A DNA stretch of 64,000 bases, from NCBI GenBank assembly GCA_015065805.1, contig SVPN01000003.1, positions 1-64,000 on the forward strand. Direction: 5' to 3'. Positions 41,143-50,161 of this stretch are shown one piece after another. Under the pieces are notes generated by a model. The model searched no databases, had not been told where the DNA came from, and worked only from the letters and a program-made list of their open reading frames with translations. The position numbers and the translations under genes were made by a program. The first letter of the stretch is position 1, and every line of letters starts with the position of its first letter. The stretch is from Oscillospiraceae bacterium. Its GTDB lineage: Bacteria > Bacillota > Clostridia > Oscillospirales > Acutalibacteraceae.

Positions 41143-42026
41143 TGCCGCACACGATTTCCTATATCATTCCCGACGCGCTTGACGGGCAGACCGTGCAGAC
41201 CTTTCTGCGCCGCGAATGCTCCATGAGCTGGCGGATGGTCGTCAAGCTCAAGCGTGTGGAAAACGGGATCCTGCTTGACGGCGTTCACGCCCGCACGATC
41301 GATACGATCCGCGCCGGACAGACATTGCAGGTAACGATGCCCGAGGATGCCGTGCGCATTGAGGGTGCGGATATCCCGCTTGATATCGTCTATGAGGATG
41401 ACGACCTGTTGGTCATCAATAAACCGCCGTTTCTTGCGGTTCATCCGTCGGCGGGAAAGCCCGACCCGACGTTGGCAAACGCCGTGGTGTCGTATTTTAA
41501 AAAAGCGGGAACGCCGCTCAGCTTCCGTCCTTTGAATCGCCTTGACCGCAATACCAGCGGCCTGCTGTTGGCGGCGAAAAATCCTCACGTGGCGTTTGTG
41601 ATGCGTACTGCCGCCAAAAAACGGTATTATGCTGTTGTTTGCGGTGAGCTTCACGGAAGCGGCACGATCGATCAGCCTATCCGTGTGAAGGAAGGCTGTG
41701 CCATCACGCGTGAGGTAGGAGAGGGCGGCAAGGACAGCGTCACCCACTGGGAAGCGCTGTCCACAAACGGTCGCTTTACGGTGGTGTCCGTGGTAATCGA
41801 CACCGGACGGACTCACCAGATCCGCGTACATATGTCGTGGCTCGGCTATCCGCTGGCAGGCGACACGATGTACGGTACCGATGAAAGCGTATCGCGGCAC
41901 GCACTTCACTGTGCCGATATGACGTTTGTGCATCCGATGACCGAGGAAACGTTGTCGTTGCACGCACCGCTGCCCGACGATTTGCGCGGGTGGCTTGAAA
42001 AGGAGGACATTGTATGCCCGCCATGA
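41142..42026 (+). CDS. RluA/RluD-family pseudouridine synthase
   Basis: 294 residues. N-terminal S4-like region (about 1-75), then catalytic domain with DLLVINKPPFLAVHPSAG, NRLDRNTSGLLLAAKN (catalytic Asp) and DTGRTHQIRVHMSWLGYPLAGD. Second RluD-like enzyme of the window; it differs from the one at 6607-7578 in the S4 region and sequence. Overlaps the ilvE stop by one base and the next gene by 13 bases. Confidence 0.92.
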   Translation: MPHTISYIIPDALDGQTVQTFLRRECSMSWRMVVKLKRVENGILLDGVHARTIDTIRAGQTLQVTMPEDAVRIEGADIPLDIVYEDDDLLVINKPPFLAVHPSAGKPDPTLANAVVSYFKKAGTPLSFRPLNRLDRNTSGLLLAAKNPHVAFVMRTAAKKRYYAVVCGELHGSGTIDQPIRVKEGCAITREVGEGGKDSVTHWEALSTNGRFTVVSVVIDTGRTHQIRVHMSWLGYPLAGDTMYGTDESVSRHALHCADMTFVHPMTEETLSLHAPLPDDLRGWLEKEDIVCPP

Positions 42027-42958
42027 TCACACATTATCTGCTCGGCAGACGGATGTTGCCGTTGTCGGGCATCCCCGCCGTCAAACGGCAGGATGCCTTT
42101 TTGCTGGGCAATCAAGGCCCTGATCTGCTGTATTTTTTCAGAGCGTATCCGTGGTTGCCCGGCAAACCGGGCTTGCCGCTGGGCAACGCCCTGCACGAGG
42201 TACAGCCCTCTGTTCTGATGGATATTCTTCGTGAGATCGAAGAGGAGACAGCGTCGGAGGATAAGGCGATCGTCCATAGCTATATCCAGGGCTTTTTGTG
42301 CCATTATACGGCGGATCGCTTGATCCATCCGTTTGTGGCGTATTGGCAGGAGGAGCTTAAAACGCGCCGCCCGCAATATGCCAACGAGGATAATCCGTAT
42401 CATTATTACATCGAAAGCGCACTGGATACGCTGTTTTTGCGTTATGAAAACGGTGAGTTTGTCAATGCGTTTCCGTTGACCAAGGTATTGCCGAAAAAGA
42501 ACAAAGACCTGGAAAGAGCGCTGGCGCAGTTTTATCAGCGTCTGCTGGAAAAGGCACTGGGGGAAACGGTACCCGAACGCAAGCTTCGCTGTCTGATCCC
42601 CGATATGCGGCAATCTATGATGTTTATGACCGACAGCACGGAGCTGAAGGGAAAGCTCATCCGCTTTTACGAACGCCTGCGTAAAAAGGGCGCCCGGTAT
42701 TCGGCGCTGTTGCGCACGAAAGAGGTGCTGGATCTCGATTATCCGAATCTTCAGCACCGTCTTTGGATGAAGGGCGACAACAATCTCAGCAAACAGGATT
42801 TCTATGAGCTGTGCGATGAGGTTGTGGAGGAAGCCTCCAAACGTCTGGTTGCGTATGAAAACGGAGACAGCGGTTTTGCATTGACCGATGATGTGGATTT
42901 CGCCGGAAAGAAATACAGACAGGAGGAACAAGCGGATGAAACGCATAGCGAGCTTTGA
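42014..42958 (+). CDS. Zinc-dependent phospholipase C-like protein
   Basis: 314 residues resembling the zinc-dependent phospholipase C/S1-P1 nuclease-like group. Features are the N-terminal ITHYLLGRRML, LLGNQGPDLLYFF, and the helix YIQGFLCHYTADRLIHPF with His/Asp zinc ligands, then YHYYIESALDTLF. No signal peptide is visible, unlike the secreted toxin members, so it is probably cytosolic. Its substrate is unknown. GGAGG six bases before ATG 42014; it overlaps both neighbours, so it is in one transcript with ilvE, the synthase and luxS. Confidence 0.8.
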   Translation: MPAMITHYLLGRRMLPLSGIPAVKRQDAFLLGNQGPDLLYFFRAYPWLPGKPGLPLGNALHEVQPSVLMDILREIEEETASEDKAIVHSYIQGFLCHYTADRLIHPFVAYWQEELKTRRPQYANEDNPYHYYIESALDTLFLRYENGEFVNAFPLTKVLPKKNKDLERALAQFYQRLLEKALGETVPERKLRCLIPDMRQSMMFMTDSTELKGKLIRFYERLRKKGARYSALLRTKEVLDLDYPNLQHRLWMKGDNNLSKQDFYELCDEVVEEASKRLVAYENGDSGFALTDDVDFAGKKYRQEEQADETHSEL

Positions 42959-43388
42959 GGTAGATCATAACACCTTGACCGAGGGCGTGTATCTCTCGCG
43001 CAAGGACGGCGATGTCACTACGTGGGATATCCGCTTTGTAAAGCCCAATACGCCGCCGTTTTTAGAAATGCCCGCTGTTCATACCATTGAGCATCTGTTT
43101 GCGACCTATGTACGCAACAGCCGCTTTTCCGATCGGATCATTTATTTCGGGCCGATGGGATGTCGTACGGGATTTTATTTTCTCACCCGCGATATGGCGG
43201 ACGAAGAGGTTCTCAACCTTATCAAAGAAACGATGGCGTTTATTGCCGCGTTTGAAGGGGATATCCCCGGTGTCAGCGCGGTAGAGTGCGGCAACTGGAA
43301 GGAGCACGATCTTCCGACCGCCAAGCAATATGCGACGCAGATGATGCACAAACTGCAACCGAAAACTGCCGCAGATATGCGGTATTGA
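42936..43388 (+). CDS. luxS: S-ribosylhomocysteine lyase LuxS
   Basis: 150 residues. Cleaves S-ribosylhomocysteine to homocysteine and DPD, the AI-2 precursor, in the activated methyl cycle. Metal motif HTIEHL and later Cys ligand in VSAVECGNW, plus GPMGCRTGFYFLTRD with the catalytic cysteine. ATG 42936 with AGGAGGAAC upstream, inside the end of the preceding gene. No Pfs/MtnN nucleosidase lies nearby. Confidence 0.96.
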   Translation: MKRIASFEVDHNTLTEGVYLSRKDGDVTTWDIRFVKPNTPPFLEMPAVHTIEHLFATYVRNSRFSDRIIYFGPMGCRTGFYFLTRDMADEEVLNLIKETMAFIAAFEGDIPGVSAVECGNWKEHDLPTAKQYATQMMHKLQPKTAADMRY

Positions 43389-43405
43389 TAAGGAGCGTGT
43401 AAACG

Positions 43406-45562
43406 ATGAAACGACTTCTCAGTTTCCTGGTTTGTATTTGCTTGCTGATGACGGCTGTCCCGTTCGCCGTATCTGCCGCATCCGCTACGTGGGATTTTGC
43501 GCGCCTGGAAGGCTACTACAAAACACAAGGGCGTGTGGATCTTGACGGTACGGCACTGGAGATGGACACGACCTCGTCGGGCTTTGAGTTTTATTTTAAC
43601 GGAAGCGGTAATGTGACGCTGACGGCGCAGGTGCGTTGTTCCTACAGCACCGATCTGTACCTGACGGTGATCGTGGACGGTGTCCGTTCGCGCCTGCAGG
43701 TGGATGCCGGCAAGAAGAGCACGGTCGTCACCAAAACCCTGACACTGGCATCGGGACTGGCAAGCGGCGTGCATCACATTGAGGTGTACAAGCAGTCCGA
43801 AGCCATCGTTTCACAGATGAAAGTAACCGACATTACGTTCAGCGGCACACCGCTGGCGACACCGCCGTTTGACAAGATCACGATGGAGGTCATCGGTGAC
43901 TCGATCTCCTCGGGTGCCAGTATGTGGTCGGCATCCTCGGACCAATCCATCCCCGCGGACTATCCGTATTTTTTAGACGGCACCAAGACCTATGCCTATC
44001 TGACGGGTGAGGCACTGGGTGCCAATGTCCGTGTCACCCAGGCAAGCGGCTACGGCTGTGTCAGCGGCTTCAACACGGACGGCCTGAATCTGCAGCAGCT
44101 GTTCCCATACACCAACTACTGGCGTGATCGGGATCTGTATGAGTTTGATCCTTGTGCTCAGCTTGTGGTGATCAACCTCGGCACCAACGATTATCAGGCA
44201 CGCAGTAAAACGGGGTTAACTGCCGAGGAATTTCAGGCGGGTGCGCAGAACCTGATGACAATGGCGCGTCAGAAGAACCCCGATGCCAAGATCGTTTGGT
44301 GCACGGGTATGATGGGCGTCGCGTTTCCCGGTACACTGCAAAAAGCGGTAGATGCGCTGGGCGGTGCCGAAAACGGCTTTTATTATGTGGAGCTGCCTTA
44401 CGGTGCCGACGGCGGCTATGCTCATCCGAATGTTGCACAGCATAAAACTGCCGCCGATGTGCTGACGGCATTTATCAAAACCAATTGTCTGTCATCGGAC
44501 TATTTCGATGACTTTGCGACTGCAGCAGAGCTTGAGCAAACACTGCAAACCGCCAAAGCTTCCGCACCCTCGACGGCGCTGGATGCGGCGATGATGTGGG
44601 CGCAGGCGGAGCTTGACTGGGGAACGACCGACGGTTATCGGCTCGGTTGCCGTAACAAAGCCCTGAAAGATGCAATGGCACAGGCGCTGAGCGTGGATCT
44701 GATGCCGCGCAAGGGTGTGGCGACCACGCCCGTTGAGGCGGACGGCTCGTATGTGTGGCCCTATTACGGCAATAAGGACAGCGTCACCCTGTACAAGGGC
44801 GGCGACACCTATTACTGGCCGCATATTGAAACCTTGCTTGCTCCTCGCACGATCAATATCAATGAGACGCCGTATCTGCGCCTGAAAACCTCGGGTAACG
44901 CATACTGGAATGTGCACATTCAATACAAAGACACAGCGGGCAATGCCCACGGTGTCAATGCCTCCACACTCGCAGGAAACGGCGATGTGGATTTCGGTGC
45001 GGGCGACTACGACCTGACGCTGGATATCGGTTCGTATATCCGTTCGGCGGGACACGCCGACGCCAACGGCAACCTGCCCGTTTTGTATGTAAACATCACA
45101 AACGCAGGCAATATGGACGTATTCACCACGTGGTATACCTGTGCGCTTGTCAGTCATAAGGTTGCCGCTCCGACGGCGATCACGGGGCAGTACACGGTGA
45201 AAAACGGCATTTTGTGCGATGTGCCTGCGCAAACCACCGTGAGCGAATTGCTCGACGTGATGGATAACGCCGCTTATCTGAGCGTCACCGATGCCGAGGG
45301 TGCTTCTGTCAGCGGTATGCTGATGACGGGAATGCGTTTGAAGCTGACCGTGAACGGCACGATCGTGCAGGAAGCGGTCATTGCCGTCAAAGGCGACGTG
45401 GATATGGACGGTAAAACGGCAACCACCGACTGCCGACTGATTCTCAAATATACGATGAATGCATCGCTGTGTGATGCCGCACAGGCACAGGCAGGTGATG
45501 TCAACGGCGACGGTGTTGCCAATACCGCCGACGTGCGTGTGATTTTAGGCGATTTGATGTAA
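43406..45562 (+). CDS. Secreted SGNH/CE2-type esterase with C-terminal dockerin
   Basis: 718 residues. Signal peptide 1-25 (cleavage near VSAAS). A beta-sandwich domain of about 120 residues precedes an SGNH hydrolase domain: block I VIGDSISSGA (Ser166), GTND at 259-262, and the late HPN with His340. This order is that of carbohydrate esterase family 2, which deacetylates xylan and glucomannan. A helical FIVAR-like segment (about 370-425) and a second beta-sandwich follow. The last 55 residues are a dockerin: DVDMDGKTATTD and DVNGDGVANTAD; loop 1 has Ala at position 9, so its calcium site is weakened. It begins 17 bases after luxS with AAGGAG upstream and ends at a strong terminator. Confidence 0.85.
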   Translation: MKRLLSFLVCICLLMTAVPFAVSAASATWDFARLEGYYKTQGRVDLDGTALEMDTTSSGFEFYFNGSGNVTLTAQVRCSYSTDLYLTVIVDGVRSRLQVDAGKKSTVVTKTLTLASGLASGVHHIEVYKQSEAIVSQMKVTDITFSGTPLATPPFDKITMEVIGDSISSGASMWSASSDQSIPADYPYFLDGTKTYAYLTGEALGANVRVTQASGYGCVSGFNTDGLNLQQLFPYTNYWRDRDLYEFDPCAQLVVINLGTNDYQARSKTGLTAEEFQAGAQNLMTMARQKNPDAKIVWCTGMMGVAFPGTLQKAVDALGGAENGFYYVELPYGADGGYAHPNVAQHKTAADVLTAFIKTNCLSSDYFDDFATAAELEQTLQTAKASAPSTALDAAMMWAQAELDWGTTDGYRLGCRNKALKDAMAQALSVDLMPRKGVATTPVEADGSYVWPYYGNKDSVTLYKGGDTYYWPHIETLLAPRTININETPYLRLKTSGNAYWNVHIQYKDTAGNAHGVNASTLAGNGDVDFGAGDYDLTLDIGSYIRSAGHADANGNLPVLYVNITNAGNMDVFTTWYTCALVSHKVAAPTAITGQYTVKNGILCDVPAQTTVSELLDVMDNAAYLSVTDAEGASVSGMLMTGMRLKLTVNGTIVQEAVIAVKGDVDMDGKTATTDCRLILKYTMNASLCDAAQAQAGDVNGDGVANTADVRVILGDLM

Positions 45563-45569
45563 AACGGAA

Positions 45570-45611
45570 AACTGATCTGTCCAACGGGAGTTGGGCAGAT
45601 CGGTTTTTTTC
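45570..45611 (+). terminator. Rho-independent terminator after the CE2-dockerin gene
   Basis: GATCTGTCCAAC, GGGA loop, GTTGGGCAGATC (one wobble pair) then GGTTTTTTTC. Confidence 0.9.
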
Positions 45612-45637
45612 TTTTCTGTGAATTTTCCGTTTTACCC

Positions 45638-45666
45638 TTGTAATTTTCAAGATTTTCCGTTATACT
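45638..45666 (+). promoter_or_regulatory. Sigma-A promoter of the M50 protease-scpAB operon
   Basis: TTGTAA (45638-45643), 17-base spacer, TATACT (45661-45666), about 45 bases before the start codon. Confidence 0.65.
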
Positions 45667-45718
45667 GGTATATTGGAAATATACTAACCTGTGTCAAACT
45701 TGAAACGGAGATGGACTT

Positions 45719-46459
45719 GTGCTTTCTGAGTTGTTCAGTATTTGGAGCAGCGGCGATTTTACGATGCTGCATGTGATCTTTGTGTTGCTGTCTTATGCGG
45801 CACTGATTCTGGTATCGTTGCCGGTACACGAATTTGCACACGCCTTTGCGGCGTACAAGTTAGGGGATGAAACGGCAAAGTGGACAGGCCGTCTGTCCTT
45901 GAATCCTATGAAGCATCTTGATCCGTTCGGTACGGTGATGCTGTTGCTGTGCGGCTTCGGTTATGCGCGTCCCGTGCCCGTGAACCCGCGGTATTTTCGC
46001 GGCAGTGAAAAGAGCGGAATGGCGATCACAGCGCTTGCCGGTCCGTTGTCGAATCTGTTGATGGCGATTCTGGCAACGGCGATCTACCGCTTGATCGCGC
46101 TGGTGTGCGGCGATGCACAGCTTGAGATCGTGGGTTACGAACTGTATTACTCGGGTCCCTCGCAATATATGGATCTGGTATATTACGCGTATCTGTTCTT
46201 TATCCGTATTTTTGCCAGCATCAACATCTCGCTTGCCGTGTTCAATCTGTTGCCGATCCCGCCTCTGGACGGTTCGCGGATTTTTTCGGCAATTCTGCCC
46301 GACAAGCTGGTTTATACCCTCGAGCAGTATGAACGATACATCACGATGGGATTGTTTGTTTTGCTGTTGATGGGTGTTCTGAACGGCCCGCTTTCGGCGT
46401 TGCACCACGCGTTCGGTTCTTTGATCTGTACGGTGCTCGGTATGCCGAATATTTTCTGA
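45719..46459 (+). CDS. Site-2-type membrane metalloprotease (M50 family)
   Basis: 246 residues, about six membrane helices. HExxH motif in LPVHEFAHAFAAYKLGD and the later NLLPIPPLDGSRI with the third zinc ligand: the compact YwhC-like M50 group. AlphaGPLSN-type loop (ALAGPLSNLLMAI) is present. Such proteins cleave membrane-bound substrates; the target is unknown. GTG start at 45719 with CGGAGA upstream. It is followed by scpA after 25 bases, a common arrangement in Clostridia. Confidence 0.93.
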   Translation: MLSELFSIWSSGDFTMLHVIFVLLSYAALILVSLPVHEFAHAFAAYKLGDETAKWTGRLSLNPMKHLDPFGTVMLLLCGFGYARPVPVNPRYFRGSEKSGMAITALAGPLSNLLMAILATAIYRLIALVCGDAQLEIVGYELYYSGPSQYMDLVYYAYLFFIRIFASINISLAVFNLLPIPPLDGSRIFSAILPDKLVYTLEQYERYITMGLFVLLLMGVLNGPLSALHHAFGSLICTVLGMPNIF

Positions 46460-46484
46460 TTTTGTGTTTTAAGGAGTTCCCGCA

Positions 46485-47228
46485 ATGGAAGCGATATCCT
46501 ATAAGTTGCCCGTTTTCGAAGGGCCGCTGGATCTTCTGCTGTATCTGGTGCAGAAGAACAAACTGAATATTTACGATATTCCGATCGCGGAAGTTCTCGA
46601 GCAATATATGGACACCATCCGACAGATGCAGGAGTTCGATATGGAGGTCGCCACGGAATTTCTCGATATGGCGGCAAGACTTGTACAGATCAAGTCGGTG
46701 ATGCTTCTCCCCAAACACGAGGAGGAGACCGAACAGCTTCGCCGCGAGCTGACGGGGGATCTCATTGAGTATCAGCTGTGCCGCCGTATTGCACAACAGC
46801 TCGGTACGATGCATATCGGCTTTGATATCTTTGTGCGTGACGAGGAGAATGTGACACCCGATTATACCTATCGCCGTCAGCATCCGCCGTATGTGCTGTG
46901 TGAAGCGTATCTGCGTGCCGCAGGACGCGGCCGTCGCCGTTTGCCGCCGTCGCCCAATGCCTTTCGCGGCATCGTGTCGCGCAAGATCGTGTCGGTGGCG
47001 TCACGCATTGCGTATGTGTTGCAGAATCTTTACCGTTCCAAAACGGTTTCCTACCGCTCGCTGTTCACCGAATCGAGAACCCGCTCCGAAATGGTGGCAA
47101 CCTTTCTTGCCCTACTGGAGCTGATCAAGGTCAAGCGGATCACGGTGGACGGTGAGGGCGATGCTGTCAAGGTGTCGATGATTCCCGGTGCTTCGACCGA
47201 ACTTCCCACGGAGGTGGAAATGGAATGA
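46485..47228 (+). CDS. scpA: Segregation and condensation protein A
   Basis: 247 residues, the kleisin subunit that bridges the SMC heads. N-terminal signature YKLPVFEGPLDLLLYLVQKN and C-terminal winged helix (SRTRSEMVATFLALLELIKV). Overlaps scpB by four bases. SMC itself is not in the window. Confidence 0.97.
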   Translation: MEAISYKLPVFEGPLDLLLYLVQKNKLNIYDIPIAEVLEQYMDTIRQMQEFDMEVATEFLDMAARLVQIKSVMLLPKHEEETEQLRRELTGDLIEYQLCRRIAQQLGTMHIGFDIFVRDEENVTPDYTYRRQHPPYVLCEAYLRAAGRGRRRLPPSPNAFRGIVSRKIVSVASRIAYVLQNLYRSKTVSYRSLFTESRTRSEMVATFLALLELIKVKRITVDGEGDAVKVSMIPGASTELPTEVEME

Positions 47229-47830
47229 GTCAGAATGTCAATCAATGCCGCGCCGATATCGAAGCGATTCTGTTTGCTTCGGGTGAACCGATGAGCGTTT
47301 CGCGTATTGCGCAGGCAATCGAAGTGGACGAAGAAACCGTCAAGCGCTTGTGCGAGGACCTTCGTCAGGAATATGAAATGCGCAAGAGCGGCATCCACAT
47401 TGTGGCACTTGAGGATGCCTATCAGTTTTGCACGGTGACCTCTTCGGCAAATGCGGTGCGTGCCGCATTAGAACTTCGTCGCAACACGCCGCTGTCGCAG
47501 GCGGCACTCGAGGTGCTGGCGGTCATTGCGTACAATCAGCCCGTAACCAAAGCGTTCGTCGAGCAGGTCCGTTCGGTGGATTGCGGTGCGGTTATTCAGG
47601 GCTTGATGCTGAAAGGGCTTGTGGAAGAACGCGGCAGATTAGAGCTTCCCGGCAGACCGCTTCTCTACGGCACAACCGCGAATTTCCTGAGAAGCTTCGG
47701 CTTGCAGTCGCTTGAGGATCTGCCGCCGCTTCCCGAGGAGGAACAGCAACGTATTATGACCGAGCCGACCCTTGATGACGTCATTCGCGAGAGCGAAGAG
47801 GGCGAACACGGGGAAACGGACGAAACATAA
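47225..47830 (+). CDS. scpB: Segregation and condensation protein B
   Basis: 201 residues, two winged-helix domains: IEAILFASGEPMSVSRIAQA and QAALEVLAVIAYNQPVTKAFVEQ (seen as ALEVLAVIAYNQPVT), with GRPLLYGTTANFLRSFGL near the end. Dimer partner of ScpA in the SMC condensin. Confidence 0.97.
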   Translation: MSQNVNQCRADIEAILFASGEPMSVSRIAQAIEVDEETVKRLCEDLRQEYEMRKSGIHIVALEDAYQFCTVTSSANAVRAALELRRNTPLSQAALEVLAVIAYNQPVTKAFVEQVRSVDCGAVIQGLMLKGLVEERGRLELPGRPLLYGTTANFLRSFGLQSLEDLPPLPEEEQQRIMTEPTLDDVIRESEEGEHGETDET

Positions 47831-47844
47831 AGGAGGAACCGAAG

Positions 47845-48510
47845 ATGGCGGTAGTCGGCTGGGTGTTGCTGGCATTGCTCGGCTTGATCGTACTGGCGCT
47901 TTTTGTTCCCATCCGTATTCAGATCGAGCATACGCAGTCCTGGAAAGTAAATGTGCGGTTGTTCGGGGCGATTTCGGTGTGGTCATTCCCATCCGAAAAA
48001 AAGCCGAAAGCCGAGCCTGAGCAGGCGCAGACGGAACCGCCGCCCAAGGCAACCGATGACAAACGTGAAAAAAAGCCCTCGCTCCTTGATGAACTCAAGG
48101 CGATGTTCAAGGAAGAGGGTGTCAGCGGCGTCGCGGCATTTTTTAAAAAGCTTGTTGAGCTGCTCACAACGACACTTCGCTCGTTGGCACGGTTCATAAC
48201 CATACGTAAATTGTCCCTTTGTATCCGTGCGGGAAAAGAAGAAGCGGATCAGACGGCATTGCTTTACAGTCAGCTGTGTACCGCCACTGCGGCGGGACTT
48301 GCCGTGTTGTCACAGGCGGTGCGGGTGAAAAAGCCGTGTGTGCGCGTTTACCCCGATTTTCTGAGCGAAAAAACCGATGTCCGCTTGCGGACGGTCATCT
48401 GGATATGGCCGTTCGGCGTGGTGGCAGTCGGTCTGAAAGCTCTTGTTAAGTTTTTGTTGTTGCTACCGAAAGCAAAGACATCTCAACTGAAACAAACTGC
48501 ATCCGAATAA
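47845..48510 (+). CDS. DUF2953 membrane protein
   Basis: 221 residues with an N-terminal membrane helix (VGWVLLALLGLIVLALFVPI), a Lys/Glu/Pro-rich linker, and a C-terminal part with a second hydrophobic segment. In spore formers a DUF2953 protein commonly sits just before ytfJ, as here, and may have a part in sporulation or germination; no biochemical function is established. AAAGGAGG lies eight bases before the ATG. Confidence 0.82.
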   Translation: MAVVGWVLLALLGLIVLALFVPIRIQIEHTQSWKVNVRLFGAISVWSFPSEKKPKAEPEQAQTEPPPKATDDKREKKPSLLDELKAMFKEEGVSGVAAFFKKLVELLTTTLRSLARFITIRKLSLCIRAGKEEADQTALLYSQLCTATAAGLAVLSQAVRVKKPCVRVYPDFLSEKTDVRLRTVIWIWPFGVVAVGLKALVKFLLLLPKAKTSQLKQTASE

Positions 48511-48522
48511 GGAGGTATTTTT

Positions 48523-48936
48523 ATGGAGAAGAATATGAACAGTTTCTTCGGCGTGTCGATGGAGAAGATCAAGGAAATGGTGGACATCAACACGGTGGTC
48601 GGCGATCCGATCTCGCTGCCCGACGGCGTGACCATCATTCCCGTTTCCCGTATGTCCTACGGCTTTGGTGCGGGCGGCAGTGATCTGCCCAATAAAACCG
48701 ACCGCGATATTTTTGCGGGCGGCACGGGTGCGGGTGTCAGCGTGACGCCTGTTGCGTTTCTGGTTGTCCGCAACGGTGAGGTGAAATTGCTTCCCGTCAA
48801 CCTGAAATCGGGTGCGCTGGATCAGGCGATCAGTATGGTTCCCGGTGTGGTGGATAAGGTTGCAGGCTTCTTCAAGAAGGATGTGCCGACGGAACACGCC
48901 GCATCGGCAGACCCTGTCAGCGAAATCGTTCTTTAA
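48523..48936 (+). CDS. ytfJ: GerW-family sporulation protein YtfJ
   Basis: 137 residues of the GerW/YtfJ family, which affects spore germination in Bacillus. Core MEKIKEMVDINTVVGDPI, GVTIIPVSRMSYGFGAGGSD, and the glycine-rich AGGTGAGVSVTPVAFLVV. The C-terminus is a short acidic tail. AAGGAGG 12 bases before the ATG. Downstream of the DUF2953 gene by 12 bases. Confidence 0.93.
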   Translation: MEKNMNSFFGVSMEKIKEMVDINTVVGDPISLPDGVTIIPVSRMSYGFGAGGSDLPNKTDRDIFAGGTGAGVSVTPVAFLVVRNGEVKLLPVNLKSGALDQAISMVPGVVDKVAGFFKKDVPTEHAASADPVSEIVL

Positions 48937-49000
48937 AAGAGATTTTTTACCATCTGCGTGCATATTGTGGAACAGACAATATTGCAGGCAGGTGGTACTC

Positions 49001-50146
49001 TTGTATGTATGGAAGCGTTTGACGGCATTTTTGTTTTGCTGTCTGATGACGGCGGTAGCCTTCGCGTCGGATTGCGCGGCGCAGGAGGCGGTTGAGGTCA
49101 GCTCGTCGGCAGGTGCGGCGGTGTTGTATGAGCCGTTGTCGGGACGGGTGCTGTTTGAACAGAACGCGCACGTAAAGCGACCTATGGCAAGCACAACCAA
49201 GCTGATGACGGCACTGCTGGCGGCGGAATGCCTGGATGCGGATACGGTGCTGACGGCTACGGAGCAGGCACTTGCCGTGGAGGGGAGCTCGTTGGGGCTT
49301 CGTGTCGGTGATACCGTGTCCCGTGATGACCTTTTGTACGGACTGCTGTTATCGTCGGGGAACGATGCGGCGAATGTGTTCGCGTTGTCGATCGATGACA
49401 GCTTTGAGGCGTTTGCTGCGCGGATGAACGCCAGAGCCGAACAGCTCGGTATGGTGAATTCCCGGTTTGTGACACCGTCGGGACTTGACTCAGACGGCCA
49501 CGGCGCCAGTGCCTATGATATGGCGTTGCTCGCCGCGGCGGTTTTGAAAAACGATCTGCTTGCGACTGTCTGCGCGACCGATCACACGACGATTACGGTC
49601 GGTGATCGCAGGGTATCGCTCTCCAATCATAACCGTCTGCTCAGGGAGTATGACGGTGCTGTCGGTATGAAGACGGGGTATACATCAAAAGCGGGACGGT
49701 GCCTGGTTTCAGCGGCTGAACGAGACGGGGTTACGCTGATTGCGGTAACGTTGGACTGTGCCGATGACTGGGAAGAGCATAAGGCGTTGCTCGATGCAGG
49801 CTTTTCGTACGTGGAATCCGTGACGCTTACACCGTCGCTTGCGTCGTCTGTTCCTGTTTTCGGCGGTGTCGTGCAGACAGCACCTCTTGTGTGTACACCT
49901 TTGAGCGTAACACTGATGAAGGGGGATATTGCGCTGCTGGAAGCGGAATACTCTCTCCCTGCGTATCTGTGGGCGCCTGTAAAGGCGGGGGATACCGTCG
50001 GCACGGTGACATACACCTTGCGGGGTGCGCGTGTCGCGACACTTCCCGTTGTATTGGGAGAAACCGTCCTCCCGAAACCGAAGCCGCCGCGGTATGTGCG
50101 GCTTTGGCTTGTGTTTCATCAACTATGGATCGAATCATTGCATTAA
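49001..50146 (+). CDS. dacF: D-alanyl-D-alanine carboxypeptidase (DacF/DacB type)
   Basis: 381 residues, a penicillin-binding protein that trims peptidoglycan stem peptides outside the membrane. Signal peptide (LTAFLFCCLMTAVAFASDCAA region), SxxK motif MASTTKLMTALL, SxN motif LLSSGNDAAN, and KTG motif GMKTGYTSKAGRCLVSAA. A C-terminal beta domain follows. The start is a TTG at 49001 with AGGTGG five bases upstream; no ATG fits. Next to ytfJ it is probably the sporulation-type member, but the name dacF is by context. Confidence 0.88.
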   Translation: MYVWKRLTAFLFCCLMTAVAFASDCAAQEAVEVSSSAGAAVLYEPLSGRVLFEQNAHVKRPMASTTKLMTALLAAECLDADTVLTATEQALAVEGSSLGLRVGDTVSRDDLLYGLLLSSGNDAANVFALSIDDSFEAFAARMNARAEQLGMVNSRFVTPSGLDSDGHGASAYDMALLAAAVLKNDLLATVCATDHTTITVGDRRVSLSNHNRLLREYDGAVGMKTGYTSKAGRCLVSAAERDGVTLIAVTLDCADDWEEHKALLDAGFSYVESVTLTPSLASSVPVFGGVVQTAPLVCTPLSVTLMKGDIALLEAEYSLPAYLWAPVKAGDTVGTVTYTLRGARVATLPVVLGETVLPKPKPPRYVRLWLVFHQLWIESLH

Positions 50147-50161
50147 AAAGGATGTGCGGAT

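Noticed and set aside
33695..45562. A classical cellulosome cluster
   Set aside because: Only one cohesin domain and two dockerins are present, with no cellulase catalytic domain or multi-cohesin scaffoldin, so only a minimal docking system can be claimed.
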